A stretch of 64,000 nucleotides of DNA, taken from assembly GCA_036746315.1 (NCBI GenBank), contig DAIOEK010000002.1, forward strand, positions 62,001-126,000, in the 5' to 3' direction. A model generated the notes under the pieces. The model made no database searches and was not told the DNA's origin. It was given only the letters and a program-made list of their open reading frames with translations. Below, piece by piece: positions 33,706 through 43,300 of this stretch (its first letter is position 1; each line of letters begins with the position of its first letter). Both the position numbers and the translations under genes were made by a program. Origin of the DNA: DAIOEK01 sp036746315. GTDB lineage: Bacteria > Chloroflexota > Anaerolineae > Anaerolineales > Anaerolineaceae.

Positions 33706-36129
33706 CTATTCATACGCAAGTACTTCACGTATGGTTAACCGGGCGGCGTTCCGCGCCGGCAAAATGCTGGCAACTGCTGACAAAGCCAATACTAACATTA
33801 ACCAAAGTGTGTATCCAGTCCATGTAAAGATGACCTGTATCGGCGAGTTGAAGATGGTCACGCTGATGATGTTGTTCAGCAGGTAAGTGATGGGAATTGA
33901 GACAATGGAACCCAGAAACCATGATATCCCGCCGACAACGGTTCCCTCGATGATGACCATCTCCATGATTTTCTTATCCACTGCTCCAATTGAGCGCATA
34001 ATCCCAATTTCACGGGTGCGTTCCAGAACATTCATCGACATGGAGCCCGCCAGACCAATACTGCCGACGGATGCGGTCAGAATCGCCATGATTAAAAGAA
34101 AGGCGATCAAAATATCCAGATATTCCGAAGCGCGCTGCATGGTCGATTTCCCGGTTTTAGCTTCGCGCAACTGATATCCCAGATCTCTGAAATACTGGTC
34201 GAGTTTTTCGCTCATCAATTTTTGGTTTGCCGGATCGTGGTTATCCAAGACCACGCGGTAGGAATAGGACTGGTTTGCCTGGTTGTTTAATTGGGAAAGG
34301 TATTCATAGTTGGCGTAACCAATGGTGCCTTCTTGGTTGGGGAACTGAAAAATACCGGCCACCGTCCAGTCATCCTCTTTACCGAATATCTTCAGCCGCA
34401 GGATATCACCAGGTTTCAGGCCCGGGAATTTTTCCCAGATGCTTTCGCTGACGGTCATCACCTGCCGGTCACCCGGTTGCAGCCACCGTCCCATCAATAG
34501 ATTAGGCTCAACCAGTGTACTGTGCTCCGGCGGCGCAAGGACGGTGATGTTATCCAGCGTGGTGCCGCTCGTTGAAATACACTCTGCATCTGCATAAGTC
34601 CACCCTTCCACATGAGTTACGCCGGGAACCCGCATGGCGAGATTTTTAATGTTATTTATCCGGTAAGACTGGTCGAAATCAAGGGTGATATCGGCAATGA
34701 AATAATTGGACATTTGGTTGATGTAATCGTGCAATGTAACCCGGGAATTAAAGACTGCAATGAAAATGGCGCCGCCCATGGTCAGGGTGAACAGGGTCAA
34801 CGCAAGACGTCCTTTGTTGCGGAAGGTGTTGCGCAATGAAATCAACAGTGGACGCGGAAAATGAATTCCCCGTTTTGCAGTGGATTTTCTGAATTTGTGA
34901 TCGAGCTGGTCGTAAACAGAATATTGCGGATGCTCCTTTTTCTTTTCGCTTTCCGTACCGATGTTGGAAAGTGCGCTGTGAACCGAGATGCCCGAGCCGT
35001 TAATGACCGGGATCAACCCGACCAGGATGGGCACGGCAAGACCGACGATCAACTGAACAATTAAGGCGATCGGAACGATACGATAATCGGAGATCTGAAA
35101 ATTGAGCTTGTCGGCAATGTATTGCGAAAGGGCATAAGCGCCCTGCCCGCCCAGGGGAACAGCAAGGGCAAGCGCCAACAGGCTGAAACCAACGATCAGC
35201 AATACATACAGGGCAATGATCTGTTTTCTGCGGGCGCCGATCAATTTCATCACGCCAATGTGCCGCAAATGCTGGGTGAGGAGCGCGTTCAATGTGTTGG
35301 CGATCAGCGAACTGCTGAGGAAAAGGATCAACACCCCCAGGGCAAGCAAAATCCCCAGAATAGCTTTGACCAGATTTGCCATGGGGTGCTCATCTGTTTT
35401 GGTGATGTTCATCCGCAGAACGGCAATATCGTTCTTTTCGATCTTATCCTTGATGTCCGCGGCCTGGTTTCGGATATAGGTCTCGTTGTTTCCGTCTTCC
35501 GCCAGCACAATGAACATGCGGTTATACAGTCGGGGTTGCTTTAGCGAGGTCAGCGTTTCCATCTTGATGAACGCCAGCGGAGGAGACAAAAAATCTCCCG
35601 CTCCTGTAGCCTGATCCTGGACTATGCCCACCATCGGCATGGATTTAATTGTCCCGTCGCTGAGTTGAATTTCAAGGCTGCCCCCCACTTTTACGGCGAG
35701 GTCCTCCAGCGCCCTTTGATCGAGGACGATTTCTTTTTTATCCGGGTAGGGTTTGCCTTCCAGTGAAGTCAACTGGTTGATTTCCAGCTTTTTAAAATCG
35801 TCGACTGCGACCAGGGTTACCGTGGTCCAACTGGTTGATCCCGGCGTTCGCACACGCAGGGGAATGATCCTGCGCCCTTCCGCCTGTTTCACCGTGTGGA
35901 CGTTTTCGACCATATCCAGCAGATCGTCATCGAACGGGTCGGTGCGCATGTCTATGTTCATCGGGTTGGTACGCGCATAACTGGCGCTCATATCCGAGGA
36001 AATGATCTGGTAAGTTCCGGTGATGACGCCGATGGAGAATACCCCGATGGCGATCGAAATTACCACCAGCAAAGTGCGGGTGATGTTATCGAACAGATCA
36101 TGAAGTACTTTTTTCCATCGAGGTCGCAT
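33706..36129 (-). CDS. MacB-like FtsX-domain ABC permease, double-domain
   Basis: An 807-aa membrane protein. Helix 1 (LLVVISIAIGVFSIGVITG) is followed by a large extracellular MacB periplasmic core domain, three helices of the first FtsX domain (about 250-370), a second single helix with another extracellular domain (about 420-640), and three final helices of the second FtsX domain (about 660-800: RTREIGIMRSIGAVDKKIM). Such transporters perform mechanotransmission or lipid/peptide export instead of classical alternating access. Its ATG overlaps the upstream stop (TAATG). Two ATPases precede it and a HlyD adaptor follows. Confidence 0.88.
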   Translation of the reverse strand: MRPRWKKVLHDLFDNITRTLLVVISIAIGVFSIGVITGTYQIISSDMSASYARTNPMNIDMRTDPFDDDLLDMVENVHTVKQAEGRRIIPLRVRTPGSTSWTTVTLVAVDDFKKLEINQLTSLEGKPYPDKKEIVLDQRALEDLAVKVGGSLEIQLSDGTIKSMPMVGIVQDQATGAGDFLSPPLAFIKMETLTSLKQPRLYNRMFIVLAEDGNNETYIRNQAADIKDKIEKNDIAVLRMNITKTDEHPMANLVKAILGILLALGVLILFLSSSLIANTLNALLTQHLRHIGVMKLIGARRKQIIALYVLLIVGFSLLALALAVPLGGQGAYALSQYIADKLNFQISDYRIVPIALIVQLIVGLAVPILVGLIPVINGSGISVHSALSNIGTESEKKKEHPQYSVYDQLDHKFRKSTAKRGIHFPRPLLISLRNTFRNKGRLALTLFTLTMGGAIFIAVFNSRVTLHDYINQMSNYFIADITLDFDQSYRINNIKNLAMRVPGVTHVEGWTYADAECISTSGTTLDNITVLAPPEHSTLVEPNLLMGRWLQPGDRQVMTVSESIWEKFPGLKPGDILRLKIFGKEDDWTVAGIFQFPNQEGTIGYANYEYLSQLNNQANQSYSYRVVLDNHDPANQKLMSEKLDQYFRDLGYQLREAKTGKSTMQRASEYLDILIAFLLIMAILTASVGSIGLAGSMSMNVLERTREIGIMRSIGAVDKKIMEMVIIEGTVVGGISWFLGSIVSIPITYLLNNIISVTIFNSPIQVIFTWTGYTLWLMLVLALSAVASILPARNAARLTIREVLAYE

Positions 36130-37274
36130 TATTGTTCTCCTCCCCAAAGTGAACTGATCGACCTGCGCTGCGGTTTTCTTTCGCTTAATCTCTGCTTCAC
36201 GAGCTTTGTCAATGCCTCTTCGGTCAACGGGGAGTTTTTCAGCAGCTCGTGGAAGTTGGCTTCAGGCAGGGTGAGCAGGCGCACGGGTTTATCCCCCGAC
36301 GCCTTGATTTCTGCCGAGGCAATTCCTCCGTTGAGCAATTCCATTTCTCCAAAAAATTCACCCTGATGCATTTGCGCAATAATCGCGGGCTGCCGTAAAC
36401 GCGGTTTGAAGATCACATCCACCGTTCCCGATTCAATCAAGTAAAGCTCGTTGACCGGTCTGCCGGATTGGATGATGGTCTCCCCCGGCTGGAATTCGTT
36501 GCGCGACAACATCCGGGTTGCCTGTATCATTTGTGGATGGGTGAGCAGGGGCAGCGCCTTGCCGACCGTTTCATTGACCAGTTCACCGTCCGAAATGATC
36601 ATTGTTCGGGAAGTTCTTTCCGTCAGCGATGGATCATGCGTGACCATGACGATGGTCTTCCCGGCATCCACCAGCTGCGAGAATAACTGAATGATGCGGT
36701 CTGCCGAGCGGCTGTCGAGATTACCGGTAGGTTCGTCGGCGACAATGATCGGTGGATTGGTAGCCAGGGCGCGGGCAATGGCTGCGCTTTGCTGCTGTCC
36801 GGTGGAAATGGCGGAGGGCAGCTTGTGTGCCTGTTTGGTGAGCCCCACCAGATCCAACAGTTCCATGGCTTTTTGCGGTCGCTCATCGGTGGCATACAAG
36901 TCCACGTAATCCATGGGTAGCATTACATTCTCGAGAATCGACAGCATGGGGAGAAGTTGAAAAAATTGGAAGACGATCCCGAGGGTCTTTCCCCTCCACA
37001 GGGCGCGCTGGCTCTCATTGATTTTATAGATGTTCATCCGGTCGATGATCACCTCGCCGGTAGTCGGGTGGTCGATGCCGGTGATCATATTTAACAGGGT
37101 GGATTTTCCGCTGCCGGATTTGCCAACCACGGCAACAAATTCACCCTGGTTGATTCCCAGGTCTACGCCCCTGAGTATATCGAATTCACCGGCGGCGTTC
37201 TTGAACTTCTTCACCACCCGGTTCAATTGGATGAACGGTTCGGATTGGCGGGTAATGGTCGTCGTAGGGATCAT
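36129..37274 (-). CDS. ABC ATPase fused to a cyclic-nucleotide-binding-like domain
   Basis: A 381-aa fusion. Residues about 15-245 are a MacB/LolD-type ATPase with Walker A GKSGSGKST and Walker B IIVADEPTGNLDS, but the signature reads STGQQQSAAIARAL instead of LSGGQQQRVAIARAL. Residues about 250-375 are a CAP_ED/cNMP-binding fold (FQPGETIIQSGRPVNELYLI, GEFFGEMELLNGG). The phosphate-binding Arg expected after that motif is missing (GIASAEIKA), so canonical cAMP binding is doubtful. ATGA overlap with the upstream ATPase and TAATG with the permease show tight coupling. It may be the degenerate, regulatory half of a heterodimeric ATPase. Confidence 0.88.
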   Translation of the reverse strand: MIPTTTITRQSEPFIQLNRVVKKFKNAAGEFDILRGVDLGINQGEFVAVVGKSGSGKSTLLNMITGIDHPTTGEVIIDRMNIYKINESQRALWRGKTLGIVFQFFQLLPMLSILENVMLPMDYVDLYATDERPQKAMELLDLVGLTKQAHKLPSAISTGQQQSAAIARALATNPPIIVADEPTGNLDSRSADRIIQLFSQLVDAGKTIVMVTHDPSLTERTSRTMIISDGELVNETVGKALPLLTHPQMIQATRMLSRNEFQPGETIIQSGRPVNELYLIESGTVDVIFKPRLRQPAIIAQMHQGEFFGEMELLNGGIASAEIKASGDKPVRLLTLPEANFHELLKNSPLTEEALTKLVKQRLSERKPQRRSISSLWGGEQ

Positions 37275-38068
37275 TTTGCTGTTCCCTTCGGCGGATGGTT
37301 CTCGTTATAAGGAAAAGTCATATCTTCCTGAATTTCACCATCGGCAATATAGACCTGCCTGGAAAACCGCGGCGCCAGACTGTTATCATGGGTGACCATG
37401 ACGATGGTCTTGCCGCGCTCCACCAATTGGTCGAATACATCAAAGATGTGGGAAGCAGTGATCGAATCCAGGCTGCCGGTTGGCTCATCCGCCACCAGGA
37501 TGGGCGGGTCATTGGCCAATGCCCGGGCAATAGCCACACGCTGTTGCTGTCCGCCGGAGATTGCCGCGGGCAGTTTGGCAGCATGCTCTTCCAGCTCGAC
37601 CAGCTTCAATAGTTCCATGGCGTGGTCGCGGCTCTCTTTTCGCTGGTAGATGCCGCACAGATCCATGGGCAGCATGATATTCTCCAGAAGGTTGAGCATG
37701 GGTAACAACTGGAAAGACTGGTACACAACGCCGATATTTCTTCCCCGCCAGTAAGCCAGGTCGTTCTCATTCAATTTGTGGATCGATACCGGAACATGAT
37801 TGGTGAAAGCGATCACTTCTCCGCTGGTAACATGATCCACACCGGTGATCATATTCAACAGGGTGGATTTACCGGCGCCCGATTTGCCGATTATGCCCAG
37901 GTGTTCGCCGGGGTGGATATCCAATTGAATATTGTTAAGCGCAGAAAAATCCCCGGCTTCGCTGGAATATATTTTTGTTACATTCTGCACGGAGAGAATA
38001 ATTTGCCCGCCATTCCCGTTTTTTGCCGGGAAGGCACCCATAGGAGATGATATTCTTTTGTAAGCCAT
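37271..38068 (-). CDS. ABC ATPase, MacB/LolD type
   Basis: A 265-aa ATPase with canonical motifs: Walker A GKSGAGKST, Q loop YQSFQLLPML, signature ISGGQQQRVAIARAL, Walker B ILVADEPTGSLDS and H loop VTHDNSL. It heads the operon ATPase, ATPase-cNBD, permease, HlyD. Together with the second ATPase it probably forms an asymmetric dimer on the double FtsX permease. AAGAAG just before ATG (38068) is a weak ribosome binding site. Confidence 0.92.
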   Translation of the reverse strand: MAYKRISSPMGAFPAKNGNGGQIILSVQNVTKIYSSEAGDFSALNNIQLDIHPGEHLGIIGKSGAGKSTLLNMITGVDHVTSGEVIAFTNHVPVSIHKLNENDLAYWRGRNIGVVYQSFQLLPMLNLLENIMLPMDLCGIYQRKESRDHAMELLKLVELEEHAAKLPAAISGGQQQRVAIARALANDPPILVADEPTGSLDSITASHIFDVFDQLVERGKTIVMVTHDNSLAPRFSRQVYIADGEIQEDMTFPYNENHPPKGTAK

Positions 38069-38172
38069 TCTTCTTATACAATGTCTCTAAATTTCTGAAG
38101 CAAAGTTTATCATGGGCGTGGATATTGGTAATCCCACCAGAGATAGATAACATGCATATTTATTATCGGAAG

Positions 38173-39168
38173 TTATATGGTCGGGAATACCCCTGTGTAG
38201 GCAGCCAGGATTCTTTCATATATCTTCATATATTCCGGGTCAGACTTCTGATGTGCAGGATCGGAAAGATACCATTCGACAATTTCCTTTGCGCCCAGCG
38301 CGAAGGGGATCTCCGCCCGGAAACCAGGCACCACCCGTTTGATCTTTGCATTATCGAACACCATGCTGTTGGCTTTATCGCCCAGCAGGCTTGCCCCCCA
38401 GATGGGGTCGAGCCTGTTGATGAAGTCACTCGGGATGTGAACCGGAACAAGCGTTCCACCGGCGGCATCTGCGAGGAGTTGGTAAATTTGATTCCAGGAG
38501 AGCCACTCATCCGAGGTGATGTGGAATACGTCCCCAATGGCGTGGGAATTTCCGAGCAGCCCGTTAAATCCTATGGCGAAATCTTTATGGTGAGTCAGCG
38601 TCCATAGCGAAGTGCCATCGCCGTGGATGATCACCGGTTTGCCCTGGATCATCCTTTCCAGGATGGACCATCCGCCGTGAAAGGGCAGGAGTGTTTGATC
38701 ATAAGTGTGTGATGGGCGAACGATGGTTACCGGGTATTTTTCATCCCGGTAGGCTTTGACCAGAAGCTCTTCACAGGCGATCTTGTTGCGGGAATAATCC
38801 CAATAGGGGTTGTCCAGCAGGGTGGATTCAGTAACCGGCAGGGAAGCCGGGGGTGTTTGATATGCAGAAGCAGAACTGATGAAAACGTATTGCGACGTTT
38901 TTTTCCGAAACAAACCAAGGTCAACTTGTACCTGGTCTGGAGTGTAGGCGACCCAATCGACCACGGCATCGAAATGATGTTTCGAGATCAATTTTGCCGC
39001 TTCATCCGGCAGACGGATATCGCCCCGGATGATTTTTGCCCCTGCCGGCGGAACGCGTTGTGAGCTTCCCCGGGTGAGCAAATACAATTCATCGCCTGAA
39101 TCGATCAGCGCCTGACTGCAAGCCGAGCTGATCACCCCTGTACCACCAATGAAAAGGATTTTCCGCAT
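38173..39168 (-). CDS. NAD-dependent epimerase/dehydratase (extended SDR)
   Basis: A 331-aa extended short-chain dehydrogenase: GGTGVISSACSQAL is the NAD-binding loop (GxxGxxS variant), YVFISSASAYQTP supplies the Ser, and YSRNKIACEELL the Tyr-xxx-Lys pair. The C-terminal part (LTHHKDFAIGFNGLLG, WNQIYQLLADAAGG) is typical of nucleotide-sugar epimerases and plant-type CSP41-like relatives. Substrate unknown. It is a single gene between the MacB-like operon and a probable pseudogene region. Confidence 0.85.
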   Translation of the reverse strand: MRKILFIGGTGVISSACSQALIDSGDELYLLTRGSSQRVPPAGAKIIRGDIRLPDEAAKLISKHHFDAVVDWVAYTPDQVQVDLGLFRKKTSQYVFISSASAYQTPPASLPVTESTLLDNPYWDYSRNKIACEELLVKAYRDEKYPVTIVRPSHTYDQTLLPFHGGWSILERMIQGKPVIIHGDGTSLWTLTHHKDFAIGFNGLLGNSHAIGDVFHITSDEWLSWNQIYQLLADAAGGTLVPVHIPSDFINRLDPIWGASLLGDKANSMVFDNAKIKRVVPGFRAEIPFALGAKEIVEWYLSDPAHQKSDPEYMKIYERILAAYTGVFPTI

Positions 39169-39251
39169 GTTAAGTTCTCGCTTTCCAGTTTTGATTCTAC
39201 CCTGTTTTTCTGCCGAATGCTTGCATGCTGGTCAGCTTCTCACCCGCTGAC

Positions 39252-39579
39252 ATGAAGTACAGTTTCTTCTATGCCGATGATACCGAAGCCATCGAAGGCA
39301 CGATTAAAACTTAACAAGATGTGCAGCAAAAAAAGGTTTCATGTGGTACCCCGGGCAAGACCTTGGGTTCCCGCTCCATGTTGGGCAAAAGCGGATTACC
39401 ACACCCCGCTGGATTTTTGTATCGCGGACTGATGTGTGCGCATTCCTTTTGCCGATTGGGAAGCACTTGAGAGGCGGTTGGATATCTGCCAGAAAATGGG
39501 TGTGGATTTTGCAGCCGTATTATGGGAGCCCATTCAGAGTAAAGCCGGTACAATGGTGCGCCCGATGACTACCGGCTAA
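39252..39579 (+). pseudogene. Possible remnants of a class III aminotransferase
   Basis: The 467-base gap 39169-39635 has no intact gene. Two short plus-strand reading stretches recall class III PLP aminotransferases: 39252-39314 (YSFFYADDTEAIEGTIK, like the VxFxxSGTEAVEAAL region) and 39439-39579 (RIPFADWEALERRLD, then FAAVLWEPIQSKAG, like the N-D-xEALE and AAVIVEPIQG regions). They are in order, at plausible but shortened spacing, and broken by stops and frameshifts. The resemblance is by eye only, so this is tentative. Confidence 0.35.
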
Positions 39580-39635
39580 ATGTCCGTGTGTTCACCCCGA
39601 AATTGGCGTGCTTCTCATTGCCTGCTTCGTTGCTA

Positions 39636-40073
39636 TTATGGACCTGTTACGGTGGGGTAGCCATTCGCGACCCAGTTCGTCATTCCGCCGCCCATGCTGG
39701 TCACCGGAGAAAAGCCGGCTTTCAGCAGGATGTCCCTGCCTTGAGCACTTCGGTTGCCCGAGCGGCAGACCACTACAACGGTTTTATCTGAGGGGATTTC
39801 GGACAAACGGCTGCTCAACTCTCCGAGGGGGATCAGTGTGGCGCCGGAAATATGCCCGGCTTCCCATTCCTCCGGCTGGCGTACATCCAGAACGAAAGCG
39901 CCTTCTTCCCGCAGGCTGGCTGCCTGCTGAACCGATATTTCTTTTGCAATGGTTCCCTGGGTATATGCGCCACGGGTGGCAAAGTAGTTAATTCCAAATA
40001 TGATCCCCAGAATGACGATAACGGCAAAGCCGATCAGATAAGTTTTGGTGGTGGAGTTTGATCGTTTTTTCAT
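39636..40073 (-). CDS. Membrane-anchored rhodanese-domain protein
   Basis: The 145-aa protein has one N-terminal membrane helix (YLIGFAVIVILGIIFGINYF) and an extracytoplasmic rhodanese domain: GAFVLDVRQPEEWEAGHI, ATLIPLGEL and the active-site loop VVCRSGNRS with the catalytic Cys. It may transfer sulfur or act in thiol/sulfide handling at the cell surface. GGAAGG precedes the ATG. It diverges from the lipid synthase gene, with about 300 bases between. Confidence 0.9.
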   Translation of the reverse strand: MKKRSNSTTKTYLIGFAVIVILGIIFGINYFATRGAYTQGTIAKEISVQQAASLREEGAFVLDVRQPEEWEAGHISGATLIPLGELSSRLSEIPSDKTVVVVCRSGNRSAQGRDILLKAGFSPVTSMGGGMTNWVANGYPTVTGP

Positions 40074-40370
40074 ATTTCCTTCCCGGTAATAAGCTTTAGT
40101 TTGGATGCATTCCCGGTAAAAAAAGTGACAAATACAAGTTTACCCCGTAACTTCCCGGGAAATAGAGTGTTTTCCTGTCAAAGGCATCGAAAGCGGATGC
40201 GCATAAATTAAAAACATCGGCAGTTTGTACTGCGTTGATACCCTGACGGGTAGTGCTCTCTGGATACGAAAAACTGGATCTCGAGAACACCTGTTGAGCC
40301 AGGTGTGGTTTTGTGTTGCCATTTTTCGGTGACTCAACCCGCCCTGGGAATTTTTCCCAAAGGAGTGCAT
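40074..40370. other. Divergent intergenic region before the lipid synthase
   Basis: No gene is seen in these 297 bases. Two symmetric elements are: TTCCCGGGAA (40152-40161) and the inverted repeat ACACCTG/CAGGTGT (40287-40293 and 40300-40306, loop of six). Either could bind a regulator of the synthase gene or of the rhodanese. I could not identify a convincing -35/-10 pair. AAGGAG at 40360-40365 serves the ATG at 40371. Confidence 0.4.
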
Positions 40371-43300
40371 ATGTCTAGCAATAAATCCATAGCAATTGTA
40401 GGCGTGGGGGCAATACTGCCCGAAGCACAGGATGTACAAAAGTTCTGGGAAAATCTGCTTGAAAGAAGATATTCCATCAAGGATGTGCCCGCAGACCGCT
40501 GGAAGGCGGAGTATTACTATGATCCTGATCCCAGGGCAACCGATAAAACTTATAGCAAAATCGGCGGCTGGGTGGAAGGATACAAGTTCGATCCCTTCAA
40601 GGCGTCCATCGCAATCCCCCCCAAGGTGTTGTCGGTGATGGATGAAGCACAGCAATGGGCGATTGCAGCCTGTTTGCAGGCGCTTCAGGATTACGGATAT
40701 CCCAGCCGCCCCTTGAACCAGGAAAGGGTGGCGGTGATTTTGGGGAACGCGATGGCAGGAGAAAGGCACTACCGTTCCAGCCTGCGGATTTGTGCACCGG
40801 AATATCTGAGTGCCCTGGAATCCCTGCCGGAGTTCCAGCAGCTTCCTGAATCCGTACGCACGGCGCTGCTGAATGGAATGCAATCCCGGGTGCGGAATGC
40901 CATCCCCGATATCACCGAAGACACCATGCCGGGGGAATTATCGAACATCATCGCCGGCAGGGTGGCGAATGTGTTTAACTTTACCGGACCCAACTTCGTC
41001 ACCGATGCCGCCTGTGCCTCTTCTCTGGCGGCGATTGAGACCTCGATCGAAGGGCTGATGTATAACAAGTTCGATGCGGTGCTGACCGGCGGGGTGGACC
41101 GGAACATGGGCCCTGAATCCTTTGTCAAATTTAGCAAGATCGGAGCGTTAAGCGGTGACGGTTCACGACCGTACGCAGATGGCGCGAACGGGTTTGTGAT
41201 GGGCGAAGGCGCGGTCATCTTCCTATTGAAACGTCTGGAGGATGCCGAAGCTGCCGGTGACAAGGTGTATGCAGTTATTCGCGGCGTCGCGGGCAGCAGC
41301 GACGGGAAAGGCAAGGGAATCACCGCGCCCAACCCGCTCGGACAACAGCGAGCGCTGGAGCGCGCCTGGAAAGATGCCGGGATCGACCCCCGCACGGTCG
41401 GGTTGATCGAAGGGCATGGAACATCCACCCGGGTGGGGGATGTTACCGAAGTGAACAGCCTCAATGCACTGCTGGGCAATCTGGGTTTGAAGACGGGCGC
41501 TGTCGGGCTGGGATCGGTTAAATCCAATATCGGACACCTTAAGAGTGCTGCCGGTGCCGCCGGATTGCTGAAAGTGGCGCTGGGTCTGTACCATAAAACC
41601 CTGCCTCCGACCGCCAACTTTGACCGTCCCAATCCCAATATCAACTTTAACGAGCTGCCTTTACGGGTTATCACGGAAGCAACCCCCTGGGAAGTGAAAG
41701 CGGGGGAGGTGCGTCGCGCGGGCGTCAGCTCGTTCGGTTTTGGCGGTACCAACTTCCACCTGGTGGTGGATGAATATCTGCCGGGGATGCTGACCGCCGA
41801 AAAGATGAATTTCCCCTCCGCTTTCCCCAACACGGAAAAGGAGCGCAATGTAACCGCTGATGTTCCCGTCCCGCAGGTGGGTGGAGCAATGCCGCATGTA
41901 ATGCAGTCTGACCCCGTGGCGGAAGCAGAAATCCGTTCGTTCGTCCTGCAAACAGTCTCCGAGAAGACCGGGTATCCGCAGGAGATGCTGGATCTCGACC
42001 TGGATCTGGAAGCAGACTTGGGTGTGGATACGGTCAAACAGGCGGAGTTGTTTGCGGCCATCCGAACCCATTATGGCATTCCCCGCAAGGAAGACTTGCG
42101 TCTGTCGGATTACAACACGCTGGCCAAGGTGGTCGGCTTTATTACCGATAATATGGCAGGTGGAACATCTGTTGCCCCCAATACTTCCGAACAGAAAACC
42201 GGGCAGGCGCAGGTGACGGAATTGCCAAATTCCATCCCTGCAAGCTCCCCTTCCTCTTCATCGGTCAGCCCGACACCTTATCAGGGGTTGTTGTTCCAAT
42301 CCGCTAATACCCGCCGGGAATTGATTGAGCAGATCAAGAATACGTTGAACGCGGTAAAATCCGGTCACGTGCCTCCCAGTGTGTGTCCTCCGCAGGAAGC
42401 TGTTTCCAAACAGGAACGCATTGCCGTCGATTATGAAGATACTGCCGAACTGGAAAAACGGCTGGAGAAGGCCATCACCGCCCTGGAAAGCAACAACCCC
42501 GGCATGTTTTCCGCACTCCAGGCGCAGGGAATATATTATGGCAGCGGCACTCCCGGAAAAATAGCTTTTCTCTTCCCCGGGCAGGGCTCGCAATATGTGA
42601 ATATGCTCAAGGACTTCCGTGAATCGGAACCGGTGGTGGTCGAGACCTTCGCCGAAGCCGATCGCGTGATGACGCCGATCCTGGGAAAACCGCTGACCAG
42701 CTATATTTACGTCGACGGCGATGAAGAATCGATTACCCGGGCGGAAAAAAATCTGAAAGATACCACCATTACACAGCCGGCAATGTTGACCGCGAATGTT
42801 GCGCTGTTGCGGGTGATGCAGAAATTCGGCATTCAACCGGATGTGGTCATTGGGCACAGCCTGGGTGAATATGCGGCATTGGTTGCCAGCGGGGTACTGT
42901 CCTTTGCGGAGGCGCTCCAGGTGGTCAGCGCCCGCGGACGGGAGATGGCAAAGGTCAGCATGGCGGATAACGGCTGTATGGCAGCCGTCTCGGCGCCGCT
43001 GGCAAAAGTGGATGAAATCCTTAAGTCGGTTGAAGGATATGTGGTCATTGCCAACATTAACAGCCCGGTCCAGTCGGTGATCGGCGGCGCGACCACGGCG
43101 GTGGATGCCGCCATTGCGGCTTTTCAGGCTGCCGGTTTCCAGGCGGTGAAAATCCCGGTCTCGCATGCGTTCCATACCAATATCGTCGCTCCCGCCAGCG
43201 AGCCGCTGATGCAGGTGATCGACCGCATGGATGTGCAGCCGCCGCAGATACCGGTGATTGCCAACGTCACCGGCGGGGAATATCCGCGAACGAAACCGGA

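Noticed and set aside
40769..42061. Long minus-strand frame (430 codons) opposite the synthase KS1
   Set aside because: Ser/Pro/Arg-rich translation with no motifs; it mirrors the KS1-ACP1 coding sequence.
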